A stretch of DNA of 64,000 nt from Thamnaconus septentrionalis (GCA_009823395.1 CM020501.1:14493861-14557860); one strand, 5' to 3'. Shown: positions 1 through 12,700, numbered from the stretch's first letter. Made by a program: numbers and translations. The notes: generated by a model from the letters alone, not told the origin.

Positions 1-2489
1 TCTAATCCACGGCTACTGTGGACGCGTCACCTTGTCTTCACCGTCTTCGCTCGGATTTAGTTTCAATGCGGTGATGCTCCTGTTAAAAAGTCTGATTCTT
101 CGCCTCTTTGAGGTTATATTGCATAACCAATTACACCGACATCTTTGCTCATTTTCTCCTCCGGTCCCAAAAAGATAATTAGTTCACAAAAAAAAGCAGA
201 TGGGCAGCACCCTGCGGTGCTTCAGAGCTACACAGCTGGGCAGATGTATCGCAGCCCACCGACCTCTGCTGCAAAAATAAATAAATAATGAAAAAACAAG
301 ATGCAAACAAGCAGAGCCTTTGCTGAAGGCGCACACGTAATCCTCTGCTCCTTGAAATGATGTTCCATTAGTGGAGCGCCACAAGCAGATAAAGCCACGG
401 AGGCCACTCACGGCGCGCTGCTATTTCACACTTGTCCCTCATTTGAACACATCCTAGAGAACATAATGAAAATCCTGAGAAAATTGCCCAGGGTGTCTAA
501 TGAAAAGGGTTTTAATATCCCTGTGATAAAAAAGAGAGAGAAACACGCCTGGATAAAAACCTGCAAACCACCAAAAGCCACAAAGAGGAGCTGAGCTTCC
601 ATTTTATTGCGTCCCTCATTTTCAAGGTGCGTGCGGAGGAGCAGAAAATAAATTAGCAGAACAGGCTTAGAGAGTGAAAAGGAAGAGCCGGACAAATTCA
701 GCCCCAATTTGCATTCATTTGCGGGCCGGCTGATTGTCGCGGCTCCAACAGGTCGGATAATTCACTGATGCTGCAACACGCTCGCTAATTCAAAGCCTCC
801 TTTTAGGGAAATTGTTCCTCAATTATCGAGAAGTAAAAGCAGAATCGGTCAACGGCTGGACGTTGACTTTGCGCAAGGTAGGAAAAACACAACTGATCAA
901 AGTTACTGTGTTACTGTCCCACAGTGTTGGGACAATGACCGCATCGACCTGTCAGAAAAGAGAATTTTGCACAAGCTGCTGTTCCATCACTTCACTATGG
1001 ACCATCTGAGAGTCCCTGAAGGGGCTGAGAGGTGCTGGACAGTCAGTAGGAGATCATTTCACTTCCTGCCAGGTCCTTCTGTGCTGGGTGGCAAATGGTT
1101 TAAAACACAGCTGTACTACTATGTAATTGTTAATAATGATCTTTTTTTTAAACTATTATATCATCTTAATATAATTAACATTTTATTTAAGAAAAAAAAT
1201 ATGTATTAGAATTTTTTGAATTTATCAGACCAGCAGTCCAGCGGCTTTAACATGAATTACCACACAACTGGCTGCTGTGCTTGAAAAGCTGGAGGTTGTT
1301 TGACAGTTTAACTTCTATGTTCTGTGATTCTCAGGCTGCTGTGCGACAGCGCTGTGCTTTTTGAAACTGTTGTTGACCTCGGCTTGTTTACACACTTGGA
1401 AACAGGCCCAGTGGTGACAAGGCTGCTGAAAATGGCAGAAACTGGTGTCTGCTTTCCCCGACTCGCTCTGCTGTGAAGTGTATACATGCTCATTTCGTTC
1501 TTCCATTGACCTGCTTTAAATGACTCTGCCGACTGATGAGACTGATGAAAAATGGCCTTTGAGGATGCATGGCGGGGAAGTTTGGCCCTCTCACGCTCTT
1601 TAATCTGACTTACACGCTGCAGGCGGCTCACAGAAGCTAAACACTGTCTCTCCTCCGCGGCCACTGCCGCCGATCGATCCGTGTCATTTGCCAGCGCATT
1701 GATCGGATCCTCCCGTCGCGATGGTCCCTCAGAGAGACTTCTCCCGGACGATCCGGGGCCTAATTCCACACTTTTTCAGCCACTTTCTCCGTCGACGGTA
1801 TCCGTCTGGGTCAATGCCTGGGCTTTCAGGCTTCGGCCCCCACCTTCACCTCCCGTCTCCCTCTGGGCAAACAAGTATTAATGGTGCCAGGTGAGGGGAT
1901 AATGAGGCGGCCAGACGAGAGCTCGGCGAGGTCGGGGAGTGGCGGCGGCACACAGGGTCGTCTTTGTCACGCCGTAACGAGAGACGCAGGGAGAGGAGGC
2001 CGCGTCCCCAACTGACTTTGGAAAAACCAAACCTTTATGTCCTGCATAAAGGCATCACCTGTCCAGGTGGTGTTTTCAAAAAAAAAAAAGAAGGAAACTA
2101 GTTGAACCAGTACGACCACAAACACACACACACCACCGATCACGAAAGGTCAGAGTACAAAGACGAAAATAGCAAAGAGGACAACAGACGGACGTGGTGC
2201 TGCATGAAATTCTGTGTTGGACACAGAAAGTGATGCTTGCAGTCGAGACTTGCAGACTGGCTTGGCGCATTATTGCATTGATGCTTCTCATTTCCTATTA
2301 TGTGCAAAGATGACGGAACAGTGACGCAGCGAGAACAAATCAAATCTTCTCATCATATTAATGGAACCACTTGTAATGTAACAACGCTTCAAATAAGCAC
2401 ATCAGTTTGATAAATAGCCACGTCAAAGGCTATTTATTCTTCTTTATTTTATTGCAGTTTTATATGTTGGAGCGGGAGAGAAGGTGCAT
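1..2489. other. Intron without recognised features
   Basis: Mixed composition, with a CpG-rich patch near 1620-2000. A 153-residue minus frame at 1308-1769 has no recognisable domain. Confidence 0.5.
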
Positions 2490-3010
2490 TTATAAAGACC
2501 CGGTGATGAACACACTAGGATATAGGATACAAAGAATTTATTGGAAAAAGTCACTGAAAATAAACAACTGAAGTATTTTCATTTGCTCAAATTAAGGTTT
2601 CCAAAAAGCATAGAAAAAAACCTCAGCACTCTCAAAGGAACAGGTGCGTAGGAGGAGGGCGCCACCCAGAAGTCATCCAAAAACAAGCACCTGCACACTG
2701 TTCTGCTGTCTCTTTATTAATGATATGTTTTGGTCGACAGACCTTCGTCAGGCATCACACACGACGTGCTTGCATACATTTCTATACATATATAGGCGTG
2801 TGGTGGATGCAGTTAGCCAATCAGAAGGCTGGAGGGCTCAACACTGCTGATGGGCCTCACCTGTCAGGTAAAAACAACAGCACTTATAAATACATTACAG
2901 TTCAATCACCCTATATTCTGGAGGCTTTCATCACGTGAAAGGATTTATGAAGGACGATGGTTTGTACGTCAAAGGACCCAAGAGAACATAATGTACAAGA
3001 GGGGGATACC
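2490..3010 (-). mobile_element. Penelope-like retroelement remnant (3' part)
   Basis: On the minus strand the block reads through a CTGACGA core, a GGTC-TGTC-GACC hairpin and AAAAC, then an AATAAAGAG tail and a GC-rich segment (2648-2665). I associate this kind of CTGAxGA...GAAAC module with Penelope-like elements, which are known to carry hammerhead ribozymes. No intact reverse transcriptase or GIY-YIG frame remains. Borders are approximate and the family is inferred from the module. Confidence 0.4.
2727..2751 (-). ncRNA. Hammerhead-ribozyme-like core (degenerate)
   Basis: On the minus strand CTGACGA at 2751-2745 is followed by one extra A, a four-base-pair stem GGTC/GACC with a TGTC loop, and AAAAC where the catalytic core would need GAAAC. 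The missing G and the extra A suggest it is no longer active. Stem III and the cleavage site cannot be placed with confidence. Confidence 0.3.
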
Positions 3011-5854
3011 CATTGTCAAAATCTGAGATAAAATACAAACAGACAAAAATATTTAGATTTGATTAAAAAAAAAAAACTGTTAATAAATAAGAATTGTACA
3101 GTTATCAAGACCGCAATCGAAGGCAGCCTTCGACAAATGAACAGGTGTTTCCGTTGTTCTGCAATATGTTTTCTCACCTCTAGATGCGGCTAAATCTTAC
3201 ACACCGGGCCTTTAACTTGTCCCAGTCCTAATCCCGTCTTTGAGGAAGACCAGCGCGAGTGGTGACGGGCCGCGCTCAGGCAAACCCCTTGACCTCAAAA
3301 ATAGCAGCAACCGCATTAATCACGGCTGGAGGAGGGGGCTGGTCGATTGGCCGACGTCTCACATCCATCTCCGTGCGCTCCAAATTTAGGTGATAACGAG
3401 GGATGACGCTGATGGCCGAGGACATTAAATTATCCCCGCACTGCCGCGCCAGAGCCGCACTATTAATCACACAGATACGCAAGCAGTGACGACGCCTTTT
3501 CAATCGAGAGTGAAACTTTTTTTGTTGTTGTTGAAATCTGCTGCGCAGTTGTTGTGTGACTGATGAACTCTGTCTGCCGCAAAACGAGACAAATTCAAAC
3601 AAAATGTTAATTTTCAAGGATATGCGTCATTATGTCCAATCGTTTGTCACACTGATATCAAATTTCTTGAGTAAACATAAAAAACACATTACTTAAAGTA
3701 AACATCAGAGTGGCTGCCAGCGACTTCATCTTCATAAATCGTAATTTTTTAAAAATAAGACGGCTTCTGCTTTTACGACCCAAAAATCTCAGCCAGAGGA
3801 GAAATCACCAGCCAGACTGCAACATTTGCACCTGTACACTTATAAAAAAAAAACCCCACTCATTAGCTGTTATGTATATACTGTACGTATGTATATACAG
3901 ACAACTGCTGCTGCATACAACAAACAGGGCGATCAAGGTTTCAACGTGCACGCGTACAGTCTGTGAATATTAACAGAGCGCTCGGAGCTTCGGGCGACAC
4001 GCTGAGAATATCTCCGTATGAGATCCACCACAAGGCTAAACAAACCGCTGCTTCCCAGAGGAGCAGGACGCCGCGGGCAAGGCTACAAACGCAACAAAAA
4101 GCAGAGGGGGGGAGGGGCGAGCGAAGAGGAGAAGACAAGAAATCAAAGCGAAATCTCTGCGGTTCCATCGCAAACGCGCAGAAAGCAAACAGTGCAAAGA
4201 AGAGCTCAAAAAGCTGGCGCTTCAGCAATGGAAAAAAAAAAATGAAAGTCAACCTGAAGATAAATAATCCCTTTCCCACTAAAGGGCAACGCACTTCTTT
4301 CAAGTGGAGAAATTTGTCTGACAGAGTGTGTCACAAACCCGCCCGCAAAAGGCAGCAGGAGAGTGCTTTTTATTTTTTTTTTCCTCGCGGAGCGCCGCGT
4401 TCGCTCCTTTATTGGACGACTGGGAGCAGGATCATTGGAAATGTGATAACGCGGTGATGAATGGCCCGGTGACGACATTACAAACGAGCTGCAGGGGAGC
4501 TGTAAAAAGAAGGGGCTTTATGAAGACTCTGCCGCCGATAAAACCACATAAAAACATAAGCAGTGTGTGTGTGAGGGGGGGGCGCTGAAGCTCATGTGAC
4601 ACCGTTTTATTGATTCGCAGCATGTATAACCGTCACCACCTGTTTGAGTCGAGACAAACGGCAGCCTCTCAGCCACCAAGACTGGCAGGGTTGCACCAAG
4701 AAAAAAAACACTCCATTGTTTGGGTTTATGATTGATCTTGACATTGATTTGATCAGCCAGAACCCCGATATAACTGTGATTTGAGATTATGTCAATTCTA
4801 AGTGGAGGCTGCTGCTGAAGCTCTGTGAACATATGCGTTAGCACCATCCATGACTTTTTTTAATTGATTTTTCTTCTAAACACTTTTTTCCTTTTAAACA
4901 GGGCCCTCCTTTGCAAACATTCCCTCTGGACTTTAATCCAGCAAGACATGTTTAATAAATCCAGCGGACATATGAAATATTCCATCCAGAGCAGCCAAGC
5001 TACTGAAGCTGATAAGAAGCTGGTATCCCTGCTCACCTGGTGGTGTACACCTGGTACACCACCACGTCAAATGCAAACAACACTGAAATGAAAGAAAAAA
5101 AGATATTTCACAAAATGTTCTTGAGTGATCTTGTCACTCAGTGTTTCTTAACCTTCAGTGACACCTGGAGTCACACCAACCTGAAAAAAAACAAAAACAA
5201 CCCATTAGCCATGCGAAAGGTTTAGCAAAGCCTGTTTTGGGAGGATCCTCGGACGGGTTTGGCACGCACATTTTTTTTTTCTCTGTGCAGAGCTTTTGTT
5301 GTTGCGCTCTGAATGTCGTTTTCAGTGTTTTTCTCATCCCCAGTGGACAGCACTCATTAAATATTGAAGGTCTTTCCTTCATATGTGCTGTGTTAATAGG
5401 CGTTGTGTTTCCTCAGCACCCCCGGTGTTCACTGACAGCGTTAAATTTCTTGATGTAAAAACAACCATTCTGTTTGACTTTTGCTCTGTATGCACTTGGA
5501 ACTGTTTGGGGGTTTTGTTTTTCTTTTTTCTTTTGTTTGTTTGCAATCACATTTATGTTGCACATCTGGGAAAATGTGTTTTCATCTGTGAACAAAAGGC
5601 TAATGGAATACAGAGGCAGACAGTTGTGTTGCTGGCCTTTGCTTTGATAACTTGTTGTGTGGGAAACTGTCCTTTGCTTTTATAGCTTGTTATGTGGAAA
5701 ACGCCAAAGTATGTGTAAGTGTTTTTTCGCCATAAATGCGCACGCATACCTGAGAGGTCTGCGAACACAAGAGGCAGCGAGTGATGGACTCGTCGGCGGG
5801 TCAAGTTTGTTTTTTGTTTTTTTTGTGAAAGCTTCCCTGTCTTGGTAAGTTTCG
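3011..5854. other. Intron without recognised genes
   Basis: Short frames only. A moderately GC-rich, non-repetitive patch lies at 4380-4520 and a perfect hairpin at 5038-5064. Confidence 0.5.
5038..5064. repeat. Perfect 11-bp hairpin
   Basis: TGGTGGTGTAC and GTACACCACCA flank a five-base loop ACCTG. No T-run follows and no gene ends here. Confidence 0.85.
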
Positions 5855-5859
5855 ATGGA

Positions 5860-5881
5860 CCCATTTTTTCCTCATATTCAG
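5860..5881 (+). other. Possible splice acceptor before the F-box-like ORF
   Basis: A CCATTTTTTCCTC pyrimidine tract is followed by ATATTCAG, a good acceptor shape, 18 bases before the ATG at 5900. A GGTAAGT at 5844-5850 is too close to be its donor, so any real donor lies further upstream. Confidence 0.4.
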
Positions 5882-5899
5882 GCCGTTCAAAGGGCAGAG

Positions 5900-6439
5900 A
5901 TGCATCAAGTGTCTCTTGGAATTGACTCCCAACCCGGCTCTCCATGTCACAGTGTACCCAACCATGTGTTTGACACTGAACCTGGACCCATGTCTGAAAA
6001 TGAAGATGGCGCTCTGTCTAACACTGAACCCGGACCTATGGCCAACAATTTGCCAGCATCTCCCATCATGTCAGCCAGTGAGCCTCCATACCTGCCCACA
6101 GAAATCCTATCAATGATCATTGCCTGTTCTCTCAATCAAGACGTGTCCATGCTGGGATTGTTCAATCGAGTCTCAGCCTTGTTCCGCGACCAAGCTGCAA
6201 CATTTCACCACCAAGTCTACATCAGAGAGACCCTTGCAGAGGATTCGGAACTTGACAAACGGAACGATTGTTCCATCAGAATTATGAAACTCTACAAGGC
6301 TGCTGGACGTGGCAGTGGTTCCAGCAAAAGTCTGAAAGAGCTGTTTGGCAAGGACAGTAGATGGATGCAAGCCTGGGTTCTGATAAGTCACGTGGCCTTT
6401 GGCTGGTACAAAATTAAGGACATCTACTGGAAGAAGTAA
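5900..6439 (+). CDS. Small F-box-like protein, nested antisense in KCNQ5 intron 1
   Basis: An intact frame gives a 179-residue soluble protein from the ATG at 5900. The same frame is open from an ATG at 5855 (194 residues), but the later start has a better context (G at -3), and a pyrimidine tract plus CAG ending at 5881 looks like a splice acceptor, so an upstream non-coding exon is likely. Residues 1-60 are acidic and Pro-rich with two copies of TEPGPM (about 26-31 and 42-47). Residues 64-108 (YLPTEILSMII, then FNRVSALFRDQA) follow the F-box pattern of LPxEIL plus a VSxxFR core. F-box proteins usually dock a substrate adaptor to SKP1 in an SCF ubiquitin ligase; that role here is inferred. 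The C-terminus (RWMQAW, GWYKIKDIYWKK) is rich in Trp and basic residues and I do not recognise it. No membrane segment or signal peptide is seen. It could be a retrogene or a lineage-specific gene. Confidence 0.62.
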   Translation: MHQVSLGIDSQPGSPCHSVPNHVFDTEPGPMSENEDGALSNTEPGPMANNLPASPIMSASEPPYLPTEILSMIIACSLNQDVSMLGLFNRVSALFRDQAATFHHQVYIRETLAEDSELDKRNDCSIRIMKLYKAAGRGSGSSKSLKELFGKDSRWMQAWVLISHVAFGWYKIKDIYWKK

Positions 6440-6602
6440 TCAACATTATTAGTTGGTGTGTTTTGTTTGTTTTTTCAGGCTTGGAAATAATTTGAATAGG
6501 GACAATAATACAAAGTTATTTTGTAGCTCATGTTATTTGTTTATCAGTGTTCAGTCTTCAGAGGTTGAGACTACGACGAGTTTACTTCCTCGAAATGCAG
6601 AG

Positions 6603-6608
6603 AATAAA
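6603..6608 (+). terminator. Candidate polyadenylation signal of the F-box-like gene
   Basis: AATAAA lies 164 bases past the stop codon; a second AATAAA is at 6754-6759. Either could end a short 3'UTR. Confidence 0.4.
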
Positions 6609-7369
6609 AAATCACAGGTGCTGAGTCACTGCATTGTGGGGTGCGAGGCACTGCGCCATTCATTAGGGCGGTGCCTGGAAGGTGCAGGTCAGCGCTTTTC
6701 CCAGTCGCATCTCTTTGAACACAAATTTCTGTGCTCGTCCTGAGCCACAAGACAATAAAAAACAGAAAAATGAAGAATGAGAGTGTTGTCTATGCGCCGT
6801 CGCTGCTCTCATTACTTCATTGTGCGGCAATCCCCACTCCCCAACTCCACCTCCCTTGTAAACCATGTGCGTAGGATCTTTGATTATGATTCATGGCGGT
6901 GGAGGAAAGACAATTGTACCCAATGGCTCCTTGCAGTGCAGCATCCAGTGCCGGAGCCACAATATTGGGACTGAAATTTAGGTTATTAAGTCGCAGCGTG
7001 ATGAGATGAGATGCGGCCTGCGGATCCTCCGCTCGCTCCTGGAGATGGATGAGAGTCAGATTTGAAACAACAAAAAAAACAAACGAAAACGTCTGCGACG
7101 AGTGGGAAGACAGTGAGAGGCAGGAGGGCGATGACAGCAACTTTCATTGTCCTTCTGACATTCCTCCTGTCTCGGGGGTTGTGAAACTCCAGCAAACTGT
7201 TGAATTTACAACAACGAGAAGGACAACAACTCGGGCGATTTTTTTCAGCACCTCCAGTGTCTTTTCAGAGAGGCCACTTGACAGACGTTGCTGATCCTTT
7301 CATCGTTTCATTTCATCGGCGTCAAAAAAAAAACCACCCGGAACCTGTTTGCGTGCCACCGGGGCTCAT

Positions 7370-7640
7370 GGGAAAACCATTATTTTTTTTTTCCGCCGAG
7401 CGCCGTGGAAAAGCTGGCGCAACCCTCTGCTCGGCTGCTCGGCTGCTCGGCTGCGCGGCAGCGGGCGAACGGCACATTCCTTGGCAGGGCCGCTCGGGGG
7501 GCGTCTGCTAAAGGGATTTGTCACAGCGTTTTTCGCAGCGCGGCTGCAAAATCGCAGAGTGATGCGCGCCGCCGAAAGGGAGCTGCTCCGATCCCTGTGG
7601 AAAAGAGTGGCGGCGGTGCCAGATAATCACGCTCAGACTT
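7370..7640. promoter_or_regulatory. CpG-rich island inside the intron
   Basis: The stretch is dense in CpG against an AT-rich background and contains four tandem copies of an 8-mer, TGCTCGGC (7428-7459, the last with one change). It may be an alternative promoter or an enhancer. No splice donor or coding exon was assigned. Confidence 0.3.
7428..7459. repeat. Four tandem copies of TGCTCGGC
   Basis: Units start at 7428, 7436, 7444 and 7452. The fourth has G for T at its fourth base. This is a short GC-rich tandem repeat inside the CpG-rich block. Confidence 0.85.
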
Positions 7641-9613
7641 TCGCCGGGCAAAAAAAAAAAAGATGACTTTACCGTTTTTCGGGGGTAACACGAACTGCCG
7701 AAAAAAACGGAAACAGAAAGCGAGAAAAAAAGGCCTTCCGATGGAGGGAGAAATGTTCCGGCGCGCAGACGTTTTTTTTTGTGTTTTTTTTTACGGCACG
7801 AGATTGTTTTTTAATAACCGGCCACATTTATTTGAATGAGGGGCGTTCAGTGGGTCAGGAGGATAAAACACATAAATACAGGAGCCGGTCGGCTGTATAA
7901 CAACCTCAGAGTAAATTACAACCGGGGCTCAAACTGCGGCCACAGCGAGCCAAATGGAAAGATGACATAAATCTGAGATGTTAAATCTATTCACTTTCAA
8001 ACGCACAAGTTGGAAATCATGAGAGGTTTTTGGGGTTTAGGGGTGTGGGGAGGATGAGGTTAGCGACGGAGGTATTTTCCATCCATTAGTGGCGTAGCAT
8101 GAGATACGCACATAATTCACTTTCCACATCTTCACCCAATTAACTAATCGCATCAGAGTGGAGCACGCTCAGGCTGGATGTTGCACGTCACGCGCGCACA
8201 CGAGCACACAGCTGACGCAACTGAAACGTTTTGTGAATACATTCTAGCGGACGCTTCAAAGCTCAGGCACTTTTTCTATATGATTCAGGGGTGAGGGAGG
8301 GTACAGATGGCACCGGCTCCTCACCACTGCAGTGGCTGGCACAGAGAGTACAGGGCCCTGCAGATAAAGTGGTGCACGTTCACAGCCGGATGTGAGAAGC
8401 AGCACCAGTGAGGCGAAAAAGAAAGCAAACTGGAAACAACTTCCTGCAATTTGCAATGAAGTAAATTCACTTGAGTTTTTGTTCTTTCTTGTTTTTTCCC
8501 ATACGCTCGCTGGCTAACGAGCAGAATGTTTTATGGAAACCGGTTTGCCGGATGAACTTCTGCTCGGAGCGAATGTTCATTCATATTCATTTTTTGTTTA
8601 AAGCATTTTCATTTTTTTTCACAAGTTCACGACAAAAAAAACCCATCCAGGCACACACACATCAATTTGGTGCCTCCTGTGATCCGGAATAAAAGAAAGA
8701 CGCAAAAAACTTCTACAAAACTTGGTTGACAAAACAGTTGGTGACTTGAGGAGAATTGTTATTTATACCTTGACACTAAACAAGAAGTGTTTGGGGAGAT
8801 TTGTTTGAATCGCTGATGCTTTTTTCAAAAAATATTATCGAGTTGGTCCTCCTGTTCTCTATCCAGCTAAGCCTTCCGTTCACATAAATAAACAGACCCT
8901 ATTTTCTCGTAAGGTTCTCATTGGTTTGAAGTTGAACATTAGTCTTTGTGTCTCAGAAGGCCGTGAGAACACAAACACGTCCTGGGTGGTTCTGGATCGA
9001 ACAGGATCAGGATCAGAGAGCATAAAGAACACTGAGTGAGGACCTTGTGTGAGGGAAAACACGACCAGGCTTCAATTCAGACGGGACATCGAGTGAAGGG
9101 CCCGCAGTTCTTTCTTTTGTCCCGCCGACAATGACATTCTCATCTCCACTTGTCGTGTCATTGACCCTGCAGTGGGGATCAGACGCTCATTGACCGGCTT
9201 GACCACTCCGGCTTTCACAACACACATTTCACAACAATGCGCTCTAATGGCCTTGTTTGCACAGGTACAATATGAGGGACAGGCCTTTATATTGTTTCTT
9301 AAGTGCAGTCCCGCCGATGTGCAAACAGATGCCACCAAAACCTGCATGCAAATTCTTTCACCTTTAAAAAAGAAAATCTGGTTACATCTCCAGCGGTTTC
9401 ACCGAACAAACAGATGTCGAGCTGAAACGATTTGCAATGGTCGCTCTTAGCAAGCGGAGAGAATAAAACACTTGTGCTGGTGTATTGAGCATCAATAATG
9501 ATGGATGGACAAACGGTGTTGCGTAACCCAGAAAAGGCTGCTTTAAAAAAAAAAGGTTTCCAGCAGCAATGAGAAGATTCTCCTTCTTCTTTGCCTATGT
9601 TCAGTCAGTCTAA
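7641..9613. other. Intron without recognised features
   Basis: AT-rich, with several homopolymer T and A runs. No gene-like frame. Confidence 0.5.
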
Positions 9614-9774
9614 GCCCCTTTCCCACTGGCTAAAAAAATAGTTTATACCCGCTAACAGTGGGAATGGAGCCAGTGGGAATGGAGCCAAATGCTGATTGTT
9701 AGCAGGTCGACCTGCAATAAAAAAAAAAAAAAAACACCCTGTGTCAACCTGCTAATTTCAGTAGGAAAGTGGCC
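9614..9774. mobile_element. Short inverted-repeat element (MITE-like)
   Basis: The left end GCCCCTTTCCCACTGGCT and the inverted right end GGCCACTTTCCTACTGAAA match at most positions. Inside are two copies of a GTGGGAATGGAGCCA motif and a 16-base poly(A). There is no coding capacity. A target-site duplication is not clear, so the superfamily is open. Confidence 0.5.
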
Positions 9775-12700
9775 ATCACCAATGGAGTTGTTGTTGGCAG
9801 GTGAAGTTGTGCTCTGTGTGGTCACATGACCACTAAGCGCTATGCTACCAAGGGAAAGGATGTCGCTGTGGACCGAGGTGATAATTCCGTTACCGAGGTG
9901 TCCTTAATAATTCAGCAGTAGCTGAAAGATTCTGCTCACATTTGATCTTTTTTACGTAGTTAAACAAAAGTGGGGGGTTTATGTAGTGGAGAGGAGCTTT
10001 TAAACTTTAATGAACCATTGGAGTGTTGAGTGAGGTAGCCACATGGTGACAGATCAGGCTTATTGGCCGAGAGTGCTTCGCGCAGTCAGACAATTCTCAC
10101 CTCCATTTGCCATCTGCTTAGGAGGAAATATTGTTTGACAATGTGGAGGAGAGGCCAGTGCTTTTGCTGCAAGTGCACCAATAACAGGGAGAAAACGCTG
10201 GAGATTGACGGGTGAAGAGCTGACAGATAAACTGGAGGGAGGTTTAAGATTTCTGAACAAATAATAAATGAATTAAGCAACCAATTGATGCATGGGTCGC
10301 CTCAATCCGGGCCTTTTGACAAACATTTAGGTTTGTGCTTAAGAGGGATAAAATGTAATGAAAGCAACATAAATGTAACTATTCATCAAGAGTTACATCA
10401 CCACCGTCATGGTGCACAAATACTTCCTCTGCGGTGCTGCAGGACATTCGCAGTGTCTACAGCTCAATGACGGAATCCAACCGACAGCACTTTTTTCTGT
10501 ACCAGAATTAGAAAATTCTGTAAATAATATCAACGCATTTCAACAGAAAGGCAATAATGAGCTCTTACTTCACTTAAGCATTTCATTAACTCATTCAGTG
10601 ATATTCTGTCATACACGTCCTGGACTCAGGGTCAGAGGGGTGCAGGAGCCCAGAGCCCAGAGCCCAGAGCCTGGCTCTGATTGGACGACCGGAAAAGTCA
10701 CCAGTTTATCAGGAGGCCAAACAACAACAAAAAACAAAAGCTACCAACAACCATCTGCACCTACGGACAATTTAAAAGTTGCCAATTAGCCCAGTGTAGC
10801 AGGACTGCCGCTACCTGCTGCACCGCCACAGCGCCCTTAAACAATTCATCTCTGCTGCTTCGTCTTTAAAAGCGGAACTCAGGAGAAGATTGTTCCCATT
10901 GTCCAAGTCCTGATTTTGGAGATTTCGTTCTCCAGGTTACGGAGCGAAGACGAGACCTCCTGGCCTTGATGAGAAGGCAGCGGAGGTCCCGTCCCTCCAG
11001 CGGCCCTCAGCAGCGTCTCGCCGTCATGAACCCACCAGCACAGCATGGTAAGCTCATGAGACACAGGCCATCGTGGCTTTGGAAAGCCAATCCCCTGACA
11101 TTTTCCATTCATAAAATTCCTGGAATTGAAGTGAAAGACGGAAAATAAATCAGGCTGCGGGCCGCTGTCTGTGTTTTTTCATGTACATGTGTGCGTGCAC
11201 GATTGGCGGAACAGGGCTTCAGCCATGTAACTCCTCCCACCGCCATTCTCCGTGGCCCCCTTTTGTTTTTCCTATTGACCTTAGAAAGACATTTAGAGGG
11301 GCTTTTGCTGAGTGTTCCAAGCTGAAGTGGTTACAAATGAGAAGTTTTTTACGACAGGGAAAGGGCTTCGTTCCACTGCGTACGCAACTGAGCCTTCGAG
11401 TGATGGAAAATTCTGCATCTGCTTGTGTCTCCAGAAAAAAGCTGAAACTTTTAAAAAATAAGATGATGTATGTATCGACGTTTCAACTCTTCAGAAAAAA
11501 TGTGCTGTGCGACAGAGCTAGCGGTGCTGTGACATAAACAGCAGGAAGTGATGTCACAGCGCCCTCTGTGTACGCTGTTCATCTGCCCCTTGTTTATCGG
11601 TTGGACAATCAAGGCAATCAATCTTCAAAAAGGCTGGCTTATTTGATGTCAATCATAGTATTGCCTGCTCAAATGATTGCATAAGCTCTTCTTTACAGGC
11701 AATCAAAACAATACAGAGGAAAAAAACTAATGAAATGTCCTCTGGTTGCAATGTTTTGCCCATTTGTACTTGACGCTGTCCACAGAACTGACCTGTTGTG
11801 TCCTAGAGGTCACAGCTAAAAACACCTAGCAAGGAAAGGATTTGGGCCGCAGCTCCTCTAAATGCCCGGTGATGCACAGTTTGTGCTGATCTTTCTTATT
11901 GCACAGGCTCAGCTTTGAAGACGCCGTTTGTTTGCCTTTTCTAATCTGATAGTCTTTGAGGTGGTTTTATCCTAAAGCAGTTAAAGGCCCCTGTGCTATC
12001 ACACCTCCTCTGCCTCACAGTAAAAAACTAAATAAAAGGTCCAACAATAAAGTGAGTACAAAGAAAGGAAGACGCGTCATTTAACAGACATTTTTTTTTC
12101 TCATCCTTCAAAACCAACCAACCATCAGGGGAACCTCCCCATCACCAGGTGTTGACACAGAGGAGAGGCGAGGCTTCTGGCTTTAAACAGTAAAAGGACG
12201 ACCTGTACGCAAGAGAAATGTATCCTTCACACTGTATCCGTGGTTGAACAGCCCACTACGTCCAGGACAACTGCTCCCGGACCAATCACTACCTCTGGAT
12301 GGAGCTACAGTAATTAATCACCTAGTTCATCAGTTCATTCATCACTCCCAACAGTAGTTCTGCTTCATCAGGTCCCTCTTCATGATTGCATTCATTTTTT
12401 TGGATGAGGTGAGTGGGTTGGGAGGTGGTGGGGGTCGTGAAGAACTGCAGAGGTGGAAAGCTGACATCATGTGATTGAGACGCCATATGCCACCGGACTC
12501 GATATTACCACAGGCCTACATTAGGACCGTGGGGGCCAGGGTGCAGATCTCATTACAGAGGAGTCGGCGGTGCACTGGGAAATTAATTCAGCCCTGGATG
12601 TATTTGCCGGATCACTGGACTGTCCTCACATCACCGCCTCTACCTCCCACCCCCATCTTCACTGGGCGAGCAGAACGGCCGGCGAACACAAAGGGAGTTG

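Noticed and set aside
3963..4457. 164-codon plus-strand frame
   Set aside because: Lys/Arg/Ser-rich with no domain; overlaps equally long frames in other phases.
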